Source: Coffea arabica
Lineage: Eukaryota > Streptophyta > Magnoliopsida > Gentianales > Rubiaceae
Assembly (NCBI RefSeq): GCF_036785885.1
Contig: NC_092320.1
Span: 18,105,557 to 18,169,556 of the forward strand
Length of the DNA: 64,000 nt
Direction of reading: 5' to 3'
Every line of letters begins with the position of its first letter. Position 1 is the stretch's first letter. Below are positions 22,646 to 34,700 of the stretch, piece after piece. The translations under genes and the position numbers were made by a program. Under the pieces are notes generated by a model that saw only the letters and a program-made list of their open reading frames with translations, made no database searches and had not been told where the DNA came from.

Positions 22646-25600
22646 ATCCCCTCCTCTTGAAGGCGATTTGTCCCCAAATCAAGCTCGTCATCTGCATGAA
22701 AAGGACTCAAGTCAGCCACATTGAATGTAGCATGTACTTCATACTCACCAGGAAGGTCAAGTGTGTAGGCATTGTCATTGATGCGCTCCACAACTTGAAA
22801 TGGGTCATCACCCCGTAGAAGTAGTTTGTTGCGCCTTTGGTGTGGAAAACGCTCCTTTCTCATGTGTATCCAAACCCAATCACCTGGTTCAAACACCATC
22901 TTGCGAGGTCCCTTGTTGGCACTTTGAATGTATTGAAGGGTACGTTTCTCAATATTAGCCCTTGCTTTGGTATGCAAATCCCGCACGAACTCAGCCTTTT
23001 TCTTACCATCTAGGTTAACTCTCTCAGAAATAGGTAAAGGAGACAAGTCCAAAGGTATGAGAGGGTTAAATCCATAAACAATTTCAAAAGGTGAAAATTG
23101 AGTAGAAGTATACACAGTGCGATTATATGCAAATTCAACATGAGGCAAGCAATCTTCCCAAGATGTAATGTTCTTTTTAATAATTGCTCGCAACAATGTA
23201 GATAAAGTCCGATTAACCACTTCAGTTTGTCCATCAGTTTGTGGGTGACTAGAAGTAGAAAAAAGCAATTTAGTCCCTAGTTTACACCACAAAATTTTCC
23301 AAAAGTAGCTAAGGAACCTTACATCCCTATCAGAAACAATGGTACGAGGTACCCCATGTAAACGCACTATGTTTCTAAAGAATAAATCAGCCACATGTTT
23401 AGCATCATCAGTTTTATGGCAAGGAATGAAGTGAGCCATCTTTGAGAAACGATCAACTACCACATAAATGGAATCATGCCCTTGTCTAGTTCTGGGCAAT
23501 CCAAGTACAAAGTCCATAGACAAATCCACCCAAGGTTCATGTGGAATGGGTAAAGGAGTGTAGAGTCCATAAGGATGTACCTTTGATTTTGCTTGGTGAC
23601 AAGTTACACACCTTTGTGTATGCCTCTCGACATCCCTCCTCATGCGAGACCAGTAGAAATGTTCTTGGAGAATTGACAAGGTCTTGGCCACTCCAAAATG
23701 TCCCATGAGACCTCCACCATAAGCCTCTCTAACCAACAAAAGTCGCATGGAGCACATTGGAATACATAGTTTACCTTTGTAGTACAAGAACCCCTGCGAC
23801 ATAGAATAATGCTCACGAGTAACTCGTGGCAAGGTTGTGAAAATTTCACCACAGTCTAGGTCAGCCGCATATAAATCCTTAATGAATTCAAAGCCAAGCA
23901 ACTTAGTGTCTAATGTAGTGATTAGTGTATACCTTCTAGAAAGTGCATCAGCCACTACATTAGTCTTTCCAACCTTATATTTGATGACAAAAGCAAAACT
24001 ATCAATGAAAGCTACCCACCTCGCATGCCTTTTGCTTAATTTGGTTTGTGATTTGATGTGTTTGAGCGATTCATGATCAGTGTGGAGTATGAATTCCCGA
24101 GGTCTGAGGTAGTGTTGCCAAGTTTGGAGAGCTCGCACCAAGGCCATCAACTCCTTGTCATAAATTGAGTAGTTCAACGAAGCACCATTCAACTTCTCAC
24201 TAAAGTAGGCCACTGGTTTCCCCTCTTGAAGTAGCACAGCTCCAATACCTACCCCAGAAACATCACACTCTACTTCAAAAGCCTTGTCAAAATTAGGTAA
24301 ACTTAACACAGGTGCATGTGTGAGCTTGTGTTTAAGTAATTGGAAAGACTTAGCTTGTTCTTCTTCCCATTGGAACGGCACATTTTTCTTGATAATGGCT
24401 GTAAGTGGGGCAGCAATGGTGCTGAAATCCTTGACAAAGCGTCTATAGAATCTTGCCAAACCGTGAAAACTCCTTACTTCACTTACACTGGTTGGAATTG
24501 GCCACTCATTTATGGCCTTCACATTTTCTTGGTCAACTCGTATTCCCTGTTCACTCACAACATAACCTAGGAAGACAAGTTGGTTAGTGCAAAAAGTACA
24601 CTTCTTAAGGTTAGCATAGAGGCTTGACTTTCGAAGTGCATCTAAGACCATTCGTACATGCACAACATGCTCTTCTGCACTCTTACTATAGATCAAAATG
24701 TCATCAAAGTAGACTACCACAAATTGACCAATAAAAGAACGCAAAACATGGTTCATTAACCTCATGAAGGTACTAGGTGCATTAGTTAAGTCAAAAGGCA
24801 TGACCAACCACTCATACAGACCATGTTTTGTTTTAAATGCTGTTTTTCACTCATCCCTTTCTTTCATGCGTATTTGGTGATAATCACTTTTCAAGTCAAT
24901 TTTAGTAAATATAATAGCACCATATAACTCATCAAGCATGTCATCTAATCGAGGGATGAGATGGCGATACTTTACCGTTATGGCATTTATGGCTCTGCAA
25001 TCGGTGCACATCCTCCATCCTCCATCTTTCTTTGGCACAAGTAGGACAGGTACAGCACAAGGACTTAGACTCTCTTGAATCCAGCCCTTACTAAGCAAGT
25101 CCTCTACTTGCCTTTGTTGCTCCTTAGTTTCCTCCGGATTAGTCCTATATGGTGTCTTATTTGGAAGGAAAGAGCCAGGAAAGAAATCAATTTGATGTTC
25201 AATTCCCCTCAAAGGTGGTAACCCATTAGGTATATCCTCAGGAAATACATCTTGGTACTCCTGTAAAAGGTTAGCAATAGCACTAGGCAAGGAAGCACCA
25301 AGTTCATTAGTGAGCAAAGACTCCTTACAAAACAAGATAAGCAAAATCTGGTTAGAGTGCAAAGCCTTTCTCACATCTCTAGTTCTAGCAAGCATGATGG
25401 ATTTTCTCCCCTTTTTCCCTTCAATGGCCGAATGTGAAGTGTCAATTTTATGAGAAGATGGTTCGGCCATTTTGCTCTTTGTATCATGCAAATTTTTCTT
25501 TTTATTGTCACAATGCATGTCATATTCCTTTTGCAACCCAATTTGGTCCTCATGCACTTGTTGAGGTGTAAGAGGTGCAAGTGTGATCTTTTTAGTATTA

Positions 25601-27213
25601 TGTACAAAGGAATACTTATCCAAGAATCCATCAAAAATGACCATTTTATCAAATTGCCATGGCCGACCCAAAATAATATGAGTAGCTTGCATAGGCACAA
25701 CATCACATAAAACATCATCTTTATATCTACCAATGGCAAAATTAATTAAAACTTGCTTATGAACACGTACCTCACCACTATTATTCAACCATTGTAGTTT
25801 GTAAGGTCGGGGGTGATCACTTGTGGGCAAATTCAATCGTTCCACCATGAGTGCACTAGCAACATTGGTACAGCTCCCTGGGTCAATTACCAAGCTACAG
25901 AGCTTGTCCATCACATGGCACCTTGAGTAAAATATGTTCTCTCGTTGAAGGTCATCTCTACCAACTTGAGTAGTTAGAGCTCGCCTTGCAACCATACCAA
26001 CTTTACCATGAGCTGGTACCTCCTCAAATTCCTCATCTTCCTCAACCAAGGGAGGCATGTCCTCACACTCATCCTCCTCATCCGTTTGTACTTCCCCATT
26101 TGGTAGCATAAGCATAACCCTTTGATTTGGGCATTGGGAAGCAATATGTCCAAATCCTTGACACTTAAAGCACTTAGTATCTCGGTTTCGAACTTTGCTT
26201 ACCTCATGAGGAGGCCTACCATCGCCCCTTGAGGGTGGTTTTGAGGAAGCTGCATTCGGCCTTAGTGATTCCTTGGTTGTCCCACCTTGTTTGGTCAAAG
26301 GGAATGCGCTAGAGGGGCTGGCCTCCCTCTTGAAGGGTTGGTTTCCCCAATTTCCAGCTTGAAAGTTGGAATTTTGTCGAATTGGACCCCTCCTCTTGAG
26401 TTTCCTTTCAATCTTAATAGCTTTGTCTAGCATATCATGGAGGTCCACATAATGGTGCATCTCCACTTGATCCGCTATTTCAGGCCTCAATCCACTTAAA
26501 AATCGTGCCATAGTAGCTTCCCGGTCCTCGACAATGTCAGCCCTTAACATGGCTATCTCCATCTCCTTATAGTAGTCCTCCACGCTTTTGGTTCCTTGTG
26601 TCAAATTTTGAAGTTTGAGGTACAAGTCACGGTGGTAGTGACTAGGAACAAAGCGTTTTTTCATGACACCCTTCAATTCGGTCCATGTAGTGATAGGGTA
26701 TTCACCACTTCGCCTTCTACTAGTAGTGATTTGATCCCACCACACGATGGCGTAGTCGGTGAATTGCATGACTGCAAGTCTCATTTGCTGCTCCTCGGTG
26801 TAATCATTGCAATCAAAGATCAACTCCACTCGTTTCTCCCATTCCAAATAGACATCGGGGTCGGATTTGCCTTGGAAAGTAGGCAATTGCATTTTAACGC
26901 CTTTGATTGGATCCACACCAGCTTTGCGGTGTTTATTCCTCCATGTCCTCGACCCATACTCCTCCTCGGAGTTGGAACTTTCATAGTCACGGGTTGGTGC
27001 TTTGTGTCTCCGGGACTTCGAATTGGTTTGGGAGTGCTCGAGACTATCCATCCTCTCATGCAATGGTTCTAATTCCTGTTTCATTATCTTGAGCAATTTT
27101 TCAGTCATAACTTCCATCACAAGTTTAATATCAAAAGGAGTAGTTTCCGTCCCTTCGGACATGTTGAGGTATTCCTGTAAAAATAGGGTTAGTGAAAATA
27201 ACACCTCACTCAC
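22411..27213 (-). pseudogene. gag-pol polyprotein, one nonsense codon
   Basis: A single frame from ATG 27213 to stop 22411, broken by an in-frame TGA at 24847-24849 where the family has a conserved Trp in reverse transcriptase. Order: gag domain (about residues 100-300), CCHC knuckle CFKCQGFGHIASQC, a region with LVIDPGSCTN in the aspartic-protease position, reverse transcriptase with YFDD, RNase H, and integrase with an upstream zinc-binding segment and a DDE-type core. The C-terminal part runs through the polypurine tract and into the 3' LTR. The upstream half is 788 aa and the downstream open part about 800 aa. The protein would normally be processed in cytoplasmic virus-like particles. 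With the stop, this copy probably cannot move on its own. Confidence 0.92.
22646..22658 (-). other. Polypurine tract, inside the coding frame
   Basis: On the minus strand AAGAGGAGGGGAT lies directly against the TGATGAG start of the 3' LTR. It is the expected primer for plus-strand DNA synthesis. It is translated as part of the polyprotein. Confidence 0.85.
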
Positions 27214-28545
27214 TCCCGTAGTATATCACTCACACTCGTGTTTCACTCAAGTGTATTAAAACACTCTAATGATCTCACCAATCACTTCTCAAGTCACTAG
27301 ATTGCTTTTCTTGAAGAAATCAGAATTCTCTTGAAGAAATTCAATCAAACTTGAACCAAATTACACCCAAGTGTGGCGGATGAAAGACACAAAAGGAAAT
27401 GTATAATATGCTGGGAAAAGAAAAAAAAATACCCTAAGCTGTCCGCCCAAGAAAAAGAAAAAAAACCAAGAAAAAGGAAAGTTTGGTTTGTGACTAGTAG
27501 CTAATTTTAGGAGTTAACTACCAAGTGGAATCCAAAACTGATTAGGACTCTTGGGACTTGTAAACCACGTTTTTATTGGCTGGAAATACTATAAAATAAG
27601 CACCAAGGATCGGCTGGGCAGTTGGCACAAACCACAATCAAGAAACAAAAGCAAGAGGTGGCTACAAAGTAGGAAACCTTATCTTATCTTCCCACCTTTT
27701 ATGGCTATTTAATAGCAAGGTTTCTTGGTTGTTTTGGGGTGTTAATGGCCGCTGATTTTCTGGTATTTCGTGGACAAAGAGAGGCGGCCAATAGTTCAAG
27801 GTTGAAGGCAACAAGGTTTGTTCTTTCAACCCAAGCTCGGCTAGGCTACCCAAGCAAATTATTTTCTTGTTCTTGAAATCCGATTTGTGTTTTCTTTTCT
27901 TTTTTCTTTCTTGCGTTGTTTTTTTTTGTTTTGTTTTTGGCAAGATGGATCTTTCTTTCTTTTTTCAATTCGGATCCTACACACAAGAAACAAGATTTTT
28001 GTGTCAAATTTGAGCAAGGACAGCCGCAAGTTCGAGACAAGAACTTTGGGTTTGTTTTGAAGGTTCAAGATTTGGAAAGGTTGCGAACAAGATTTTCAAG
28101 AACCCTTGTTTTCCCACCCAAGAACTTCAAGATTCAATCCCCACAATATCAAGGAAGCTAGGTTTTATCAAGACACAACCAGAAAATAGGTTTTTCCCTC
28201 TCTTTTTCGGATGAACAGTGTTTTCGGGTGAATAGTACCCGATGAACAGTACCTTTTTTTTTTTTTTTTGGATGACTCTATATGAATTCAAGACTTCAAG
28301 ATACAAGACACAAGACCCACGAAATCAAGACACACGATGGATGAATTGCGGACAATAACCAACACGAAAATTCATGACAAACAACGAAAACAAGGATAAA
28401 CAACAAGAACACAAGACAAAACCCTAGCCGCTTATGGAATTCCTATACGACCAGAATTTAACACTATAAGAAACGAAAAAAAAATATATTTTTTTTTAAG
28501 GAAAACTTACAAGATGCAATGGGATATACTTGATGTCGTCGACTA

Positions 28546-28557
28546 GCTCTGATACCA
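28546..28557 (-). other. Primer binding site, initiator tRNA-Met type
   Basis: The minus strand reads TGGTATCAGAGC two bases after the 5' LTR. This is the standard plant retrotransposon site complementary to the 3' end of initiator tRNA-Met. Confidence 0.95.
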
Positions 28558-28559
28558 AC

Positions 28560-29283
28560 TGATACGAATGCGCGGATCTAGACGAACAATCAAGTTGAAA
28601 AGGCGGCACGTATGACCCCTCTAAACCCCGAGTTGATGAACTAAGAAGAATCTCAACCCAACAACTAACGATCTAGTGAACCAACGGTCTGGATAAAAGA
28701 ACGCCACAATCAAGGTGTATACTTGATTGATAAGTTCAACTTGAATAACTCAAGAAAACTCTCAAGTATTCAAGCAAAGCTCTCTTGGAAGAGAAAAGTG
28801 AATAAACTCACAAAAATCATGTAATTTCTGAATCCCTTAACAAGGAGGAAGTATGGCTATTTATAGCCTTTACAAGCATTAACCCTAATCCCAAAATTGA
28901 CTAAACTAACCCTACCAATTAATGACAAGGATTCGGCCAGCCCTAAGTTCATAATGGGCTGACTTTAACTAATATTTAACTATATAAAAAGATAAATAAT
29001 ACAACTAACTTAACTCTTCCTTAAGCGTGACCGCTAGGTGAGGCACGCCTAACTAGCAATAGGCGCTGGAGGGTCTTCTACTTGGAGCAATGTGTAAAGT
29101 TTTGAATCTTCATTCTCCAAGCCTTCAATAATCTTTAAATCATCTCCAATGCGGCCTTGGATTGTACTCACAAGGGCTTGTAAAGATTCACGCATCTTCT
29201 TGGCACGAGCTCTTGTGACTGGATCACTTGGTACTTGAATGACTTGTGCAACTTGTGTTTGACCAGCCTTGAGCCCCTCATCA
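28560..29283 (-). repeat. 5' LTR
   Basis: 724 bp, the same length as the 3' LTR. It carries a copy of the polyprotein C-terminal coding sequence, now just downstream of the captured kinase fragment. Confidence 0.93.
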
Positions 29284-29845
29284 TCCTGCCTGATTCTTTA
29301 GCTCTCATTTTTTTCCTTTGGCCCAACATGTATGTCCAAAATGTCCACGCCCCACTTCTTTTCCCAGTTCATATTTGGCAATGAAATTCTTTTCCCACTT
29401 CTTTTCCTTCACTGTCTGCTGCTCCACCGTCGTCATGCTCAGGTATCGGCCACTCATTCGGCTTTGCCGGCACCCCTTGTTGCTTTAAAATCGCGGACAT
29501 AATGGGTTTTGCCAGCGAAGGAAGGGGGAATGGCCACCTAAACTTCCTCCCTGGAGCTTCCTCCCTGGAGTTCTCGCCTGCGACGGAGAAGGCCGAACAC
29601 CTACAAGGTAAGGACTCTGCCATGGGCTGGCGGCGAAGGAATGAGCTGGCGTGCTCTTATTGGAGTGACCGTTGGCCGATGGTGGGCCCGGAGATACTGC
29701 TGGCCTTGGGCTTCCGGCGATGATCTGCTGTAGCCGAGTTACCAGCGGAAGTGGCAGTGACGGAGGGGTGACCATCGAAGAAGGCGATGGGATCGTCGAC
29801 CTTGTGGACTGAGACTGAAACACTTTTGGTGCAGCAATGCCCCAT
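29284..29845 (-). pseudogene. Captured exon 1 of a CDPK-related kinase (CRK)
   Basis: Read on the minus strand, the fragment starts at ATG 29845 with a myristoylation-type N-terminus (MGHCC). It then shows, in successive frames, the CRK linker hallmarks: TPAHSFAASPWQSPY, PSQARTPGRK, then GRKFRWPFPLPSLAKPIM and KPNEWPIPE. It finally shows the start of the kinase domain with its glycine loop ([16 protein letters not shown]). At least three frameshifts separate these pieces, and a short local duplication (CTCCCTGGAG) lies near 29550. CRKs are membrane-tethered Ser/Thr kinases. This copy is truncated before most of the catalytic domain and cannot be active. The family assignment rests on remembered motif order. 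Confidence 0.8.
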
Positions 29846-30071
29846 TAACGGCTACAATTCCGACGACGATCGGTACAAAGTCCACTCCTCCATCGGTCAA
29901 CTGAAAATGTTAGATGCTGACGCCGGCCAAAAATAACATGGAGAAATTTATGCTCGTTTAGAGCATTTTATATTGGAGCATTTTCCACCTGGCTGGAAGA
30001 CCAGCAGCTATTTTACCGGTCAGCTTAGCACAAACTGGCCCGATTCACAATAATAGGAAAATAGAATGTGG
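29846..30071. other. Captured upstream sequence within MULE 2
   Basis: Non-coding DNA between the CRK start codon and the right terminal repeat. It may be the 5' UTR taken with the exon, or original element DNA. No motif was recognised. Confidence 0.45.
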
Positions 30072-30257
30072 AAGTCCTTAAAGTACCCCTTCTGGGTTGC
30101 TAGATTGGGAAGCCGATGGAAATTATGCGGTGGTGCCGCTGCTAAGCTCCTTGATTGGAACCGAAATATAAGTTTAGGAATTAAATTGGCTATAAATAAT
30201 GTATAGGGACTAAATTGACGGAAAAAAAAGTTTAGCGACTAAATTGGCGATTTTCCC
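30072..30257. repeat. MULE 2 right terminal inverted repeat
   Basis: Complement of 21413-21598 with several mismatches. It ends in GGCGATTTTCCC. The following bases do not repeat the left target sequence. Confidence 0.88.
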
Positions 30258-31470
30258 TTTATTAATATTATGTATAAATGTAAAATTAATATTATGTATA
30301 TTAATATAAATGTATAAATGTATTATATTATATATAATACATAATATAAATGTATATTTAAATGTATAAGTGTATATTATTAAAAATGTATAAATTAAAA
30401 ATGAATATTATATAAATGTATAAATTAATATATTATAAATATGTTTTAATATTATGTTGAAATGTAATAATATAATTAATATAAATGTATACATGTATTA
30501 ATATTATGTATAAATGTAAAATTAATATTATGCATATTAATATAAATGTATAAATGTATTATATTATATATAATACATAATATAAATGTATATTTAAATG
30601 TATAAGTGTATATTATTAAAAATGTATAAATTATAAATGAATATTATATAAATGTATAAATTAATATATTATAAATATGTTTTAATATTATGTTGAAATG
30701 TAATAATATAATTAATATAAATGTATACATGTATTAATATTATGTATAAATGTAAAATTATTATTATGTATATTAATATAAATGTATAAATGTATTATAA
30801 ATGTATTATAAATGTATTATATTATATATAATATATAATATAAATGTATATTATAAATATACATAAATATTTATATATTATGTATAAATGTACATTTATA
30901 TAAATGTATAATATATTATATATTATATTATATATAATTTATATAACATATAATATTTATGTAAATATATTATAAATATATAAACATATATTTTAAATAA
31001 AATAAAATATTTATGATATGTATGTATAAATATATAATATTAGAACTGTATAATATATATAATATACATTAATATTAATATAATTTTTATATAATATACA
31101 TAATTGAAATATACATATTAATATATATTATAAAACAAAATTGCATAAATATATTTATAAATTTATATATAATAAATGTATTTATACAAATATATAATGT
31201 TTATTTCAATTGACATAATATATATAATATTATATATAATTGAAATAAATATATTTATATTAATATAATATATATATAATATACATAATTGAATATACAT
31301 ATTAAAATACATAATTGCAATATACATATTAAAATATATAATTAAAATATATTAAAATATAATTGAAATATACATATTAAAATACATAATTAAAATATAC
31401 AAATTGAAATATACTTATTAAAATATACAAATTAAATATGCATAATTGAAATATATTTGGAGTTGTTTTT
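30258..31470. repeat. AT-only tract with 236-bp tandem repeat
   Basis: Nearly pure A/T with rare G and C. Two full 236-bp units begin at 30261 and 30497 with ATTAATATTATGTATAAATG, and a third starts at 30733 but decays after about 60 bases. The rest is TATA-like and TTGAAATATAC-like short repeats. No reading frame is meaningful here. Confidence 0.9.
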
Positions 31471-31592
31471 GATATATTGTTTGGATATGGTGTTTTTGAA
31501 GTTGTTTTTGAAATACATATTTACTGTAACATTTAGAATGTGAAAAACAGTTTTTCAAAAACAGGCTCAAAAACACCAATCCAAACGGACCC
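31471..31592. mobile_element. Hairpin MITE in the eIF3e copy 2 promoter
   Basis: Arms 31479-31512 and 31554-31586 are inverted copies (GTTTGGATATGGTGTTTTTG against the complement of AAAAACACCAATCCAAAC) with a ~40-bp loop. The outer right end ...CCAAACGGACCC resembles plant GGGTCCGTTTGG-type termini. eIF3e-like upstream sequence resumes at 31593, so the element sits ~200 bp before the ATG. The outer left end is not certain. Confidence 0.55.
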
Positions 31593-31790
31593 TTCAGAAC
31601 CCTAAAAACACAGGAATGAGATAGAATAAATATCGTCACTCAATTGGAGCAAGTTTCCTTCTTCTCTCTCAAAGCTAAGAACAAAGAGCCCAGAAGAAGA
31701 AGAAGGAGCAAGAAGAAGAGGAAAGCTCAGAGGCTTCTTCTGTATTATTGTTATTTTCTTATTAATTAAGTTTCGAGAAAAAGAAGCGGG

Positions 31791-34700
31791 ATGGCGAACT
31801 ACGACTTGACGCCCAGAATCGCTCCCAATCTGGACAGGCATTTGGTTTTTCCATTGCTTGAGTTCTTGCAAGAGAGGCAGCTTTACCCTGATCAAGATAT
31901 CTTGAGGGCTAAGCTAGAGCTGCTTAACCAGACCAATATGGTTGATTATGCCATGGATATTCACAGGGCCTTTTACCATACAGAAGATGTACCCCAAGGT
32001 ATACATTTAAATGGTCTAAATTTCTAATTTTTTTGGGGTTATATGATGTGGGTTTTGTGTTTTTTATGTGGGTGAGGATTTAATTATTTTTAATTCAATT
32101 GGGATTTTGGATTTTGGGTTTATTGTGTTTAGGTAAAAAATTGCCTCTTTGCTCTGTATTTTAGTGACTTTTGGTGTGCATTTTGATTTGTCCTAGTTTG
32201 AAATTCAGGCTTCTTGTTCGGAAGAATTATACGGTTGTGAGGAGCTAAAGATGCAATGCTAGGTGGGCTAGGCTGCTTTGACAATTTCGATTTTTTCCTA
32301 AGACATTGGTTGGGTAGGTGTATAGGGAGGGGGTAGTATGGTATGAGAACCAGGGAAGCTTTGGTTTTTTAAGGATTTTTTCTGGGATTTGACATAAATA
32401 TAGAGGAAAAATAATACTTCTGAAGAAAGGGTGGCTGCCACTATCACGGGCTCTCTTGCTTCCCATTTGTTTTCAGTGGTTTCAAGGTCCTTTTACTGTA
32501 CTTGACGTAATCAGTAATTGGGATTTTTTTTTTGGGATTTGCCTGCTGTTGGATATCATATTTTGCCTTTTTATATTCTATATCTGGTTTTGTGAGGGGG
32601 CTGCAGTTGCGTGCATGTGTATACGATTAATAGAGTTCATGGTTGGAATTTATTGGTCATCAGTGCATACTCTTTAATGCTTGTTTGAGATTGCTTTTTT
32701 GGTGAATAAACTTTTGGTGTTTTCAGATATGGTGGACAGGAGAGCTGAGGTTGTCGCTAGATTGAAAGCATTGGAGGAGGGAGCATCTCCTTTGGTTAGT
32801 TTTTTGCAGAATGAAAACGCATATCAGGAGTTAAGGGCTGAAAAGCAGTATAATCTCCAGATGCTCAATGAACGGTACCAGGTATTTTTGTTTTTCAGAT
32901 GATTTTGATCCTCTTCTCTACATTCTGTAGCTGGTACCGTGTACAGAAGTGTAATTAGCGTTATAATATTTGGAATGCAATTACTTGGTTTGGAAATCAA
33001 AGGTGAACAAACAGAGGAAAAAGAGCAATTCTGGGACACATGCTGAAGATGATTTCGTTTCTGACTGATAGGATGAGTATATAGCATGGAATGTCTTTTT
33101 TGACTGATATGTACATTTGATATAATTTTCAATGATCATTCATTATAATGGACTGCTTGCTTTTATGGTCAATCATCAATGAATCAAAAATATCACTGAC
33201 TTCTGGAGATAAAAGCATAAGCAGATAATTTGTGGCTGTGAATGTCTTTTCCTTCTCTTTATTTCTCTGTGCGTGCGTGTGGGTGTGGGCAGCTGGGTCA
33301 GTGCATTTTAATGAGATTTATATTCGCCTAACAAGTGGCTTTTTCAAAAAGTAGATTTATATTTCCTACTTTTCCATTTGCCTTTTTATCTTAATGTGAA
33401 GAAGTTTATTTATTACCATCCCTAATAATCAATGTTGTTGGCACATTGTCCTACAGATTGGTCCAGAACAAATAGAGGCATTGTATCAGTATGCCAAGTT
33501 TCAGTTTGAATGTGGAAACTACTCTGGTGCTGCTGATTATCTGTATCTGTACAGGACGTTGTGCACAAACAGTGAAAGAAGCCTTAGTGCATTATGGGGG
33601 AAGTTAGCAGCTGAAATCCTCATGCAGAATTGGGACATTGCACTTGACGAACTTAACCGTGTGAAGGAAATCATTGACTCAAAGGTATAGATTGTTGATT
33701 TCAAAGCATTATTTGTACATGTTGGTTGATTTGACTAGTAGTTATTTGATTATAGATGTGGCTATTTTATCATGCAGAGTTTCTCATCTCCTTTGAATCA
33801 AGTTCAGAACAGAATATGGCTAATGCACTGGAGTCTGTTCATCTTCTTTAACCATGACAATGGGAGAACTCAGATCATTGACCTATTTAATCAGGACAAG
33901 TATGACAGATTTAGCTTTTGTTGCTTTTATTTACTAGTATTGCAATATGAGCTAAATTTTTGTGTTTTAGCTACATGTCTATGTTTTCTATTTCTTTTTT
34001 AATTGAGTTGTCAAGCTGATAAGTGTGAAATTTACATCATTGAATTTTATGTGTGGCTTATAGAAGTATATGGCTGTTGCTCGACTGGTCAATCTATTGG
34101 CAAGGACAGACCTGATAAAGTTTTATAGTTTCAACATTTACGAAGACGGACCTGATATGTATACATATCTATATGGGCCGTTGTACAGGAAAACTTTTTT
34201 TTTTTTAATATGTATACAAACAAGAGTCACCACAGGCACACAGATTAATTTTTTTTGGGAGGGGTTTGCTTTTGTCCTTGCTGTCACTAAAGACTTTCTT
34301 GAATAATGTCAGCCATCTTTTTTTTTCGTACCTGGATTTTTAGGGTATTTGCATTCCTCATATAATAATTAAATGTCTCAGTATCTTTTGATGTCCCAAC
34401 TGAACTTTTTAATTTTCCTCCTCTTTTGTATCTTATTGCATGTCATGGGCTTAGGAATTCCTTTTAAGCGGATTAGGTATCCATCAAAGGGCCTTTCTAT
34501 TAGTCCACTGCAGCTCCATTAAAATGATAGATTATCAAATATGCTGAAGCCTGTTGTTTTGAGGATTTCTTTTTGATGGGCCTATGGAAAAGAAATATTT
34601 GTGTCTCGACTCATGACAATTGTATATCGTAATAGGCAAATCCAAAACATCTCAAGGTTTGGCCTCGTTAATCTTATTTAAAAAAAAAAAAAAAAGAGGA

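Larger units (their letters stand above)
21922..29283 (-). mobile_element. Ty3-type LTR retrotransposon nested in MULE 2
   Basis: A 7362-bp element with two 724-bp LTRs (21922-22645 and 28560-29283), each with TGATGAG...CGTATCA ends when read on the minus strand. About six differences were seen between the LTRs, so the insertion is young. The primer site TGGTATCAGAGC, for initiator tRNA-Met, lies two bases inside the 5' LTR. A polypurine tract lies against the 3' LTR. Flanks TATTG (21917-21921) and TCCTG (29284-29288) match at only 3 of 5 positions. The long leader (27214-28559) has no recognised gene. The coding region is one frame with one internal stop. Confidence 0.95.
21413..30257 (-). 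mobile_element. MULE 2: Pack-MULE with captured kinase exon
   Basis: Terminal inverted repeats of about 186 bp (21413-21598 and 30072-30257) are related to those of MULE 1 but clearly diverged. The termini GGAAAAATCGCC and GGCGATTTTCCC are of the same type. The left flank is TTTTGGCAA (21404-21412). The right flank is TTTATTAAT, so the right target duplication is lost and AT-rich DNA abuts the end. No transposase is present. The interior holds a pseudogenised CRK exon and is split by a nested retrotransposon (21922-29283). Without that insertion the element would be about 1.5 kb, typical of a Pack-MULE. Confidence 0.88.

Noticed and set aside
24847-24849. TGA in gag-pol as programmed readthrough
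   Set aside because: It lies inside the reverse transcriptase domain at a conserved Trp position, not at a gag/pol boundary; a nonsense mutation is simpler.
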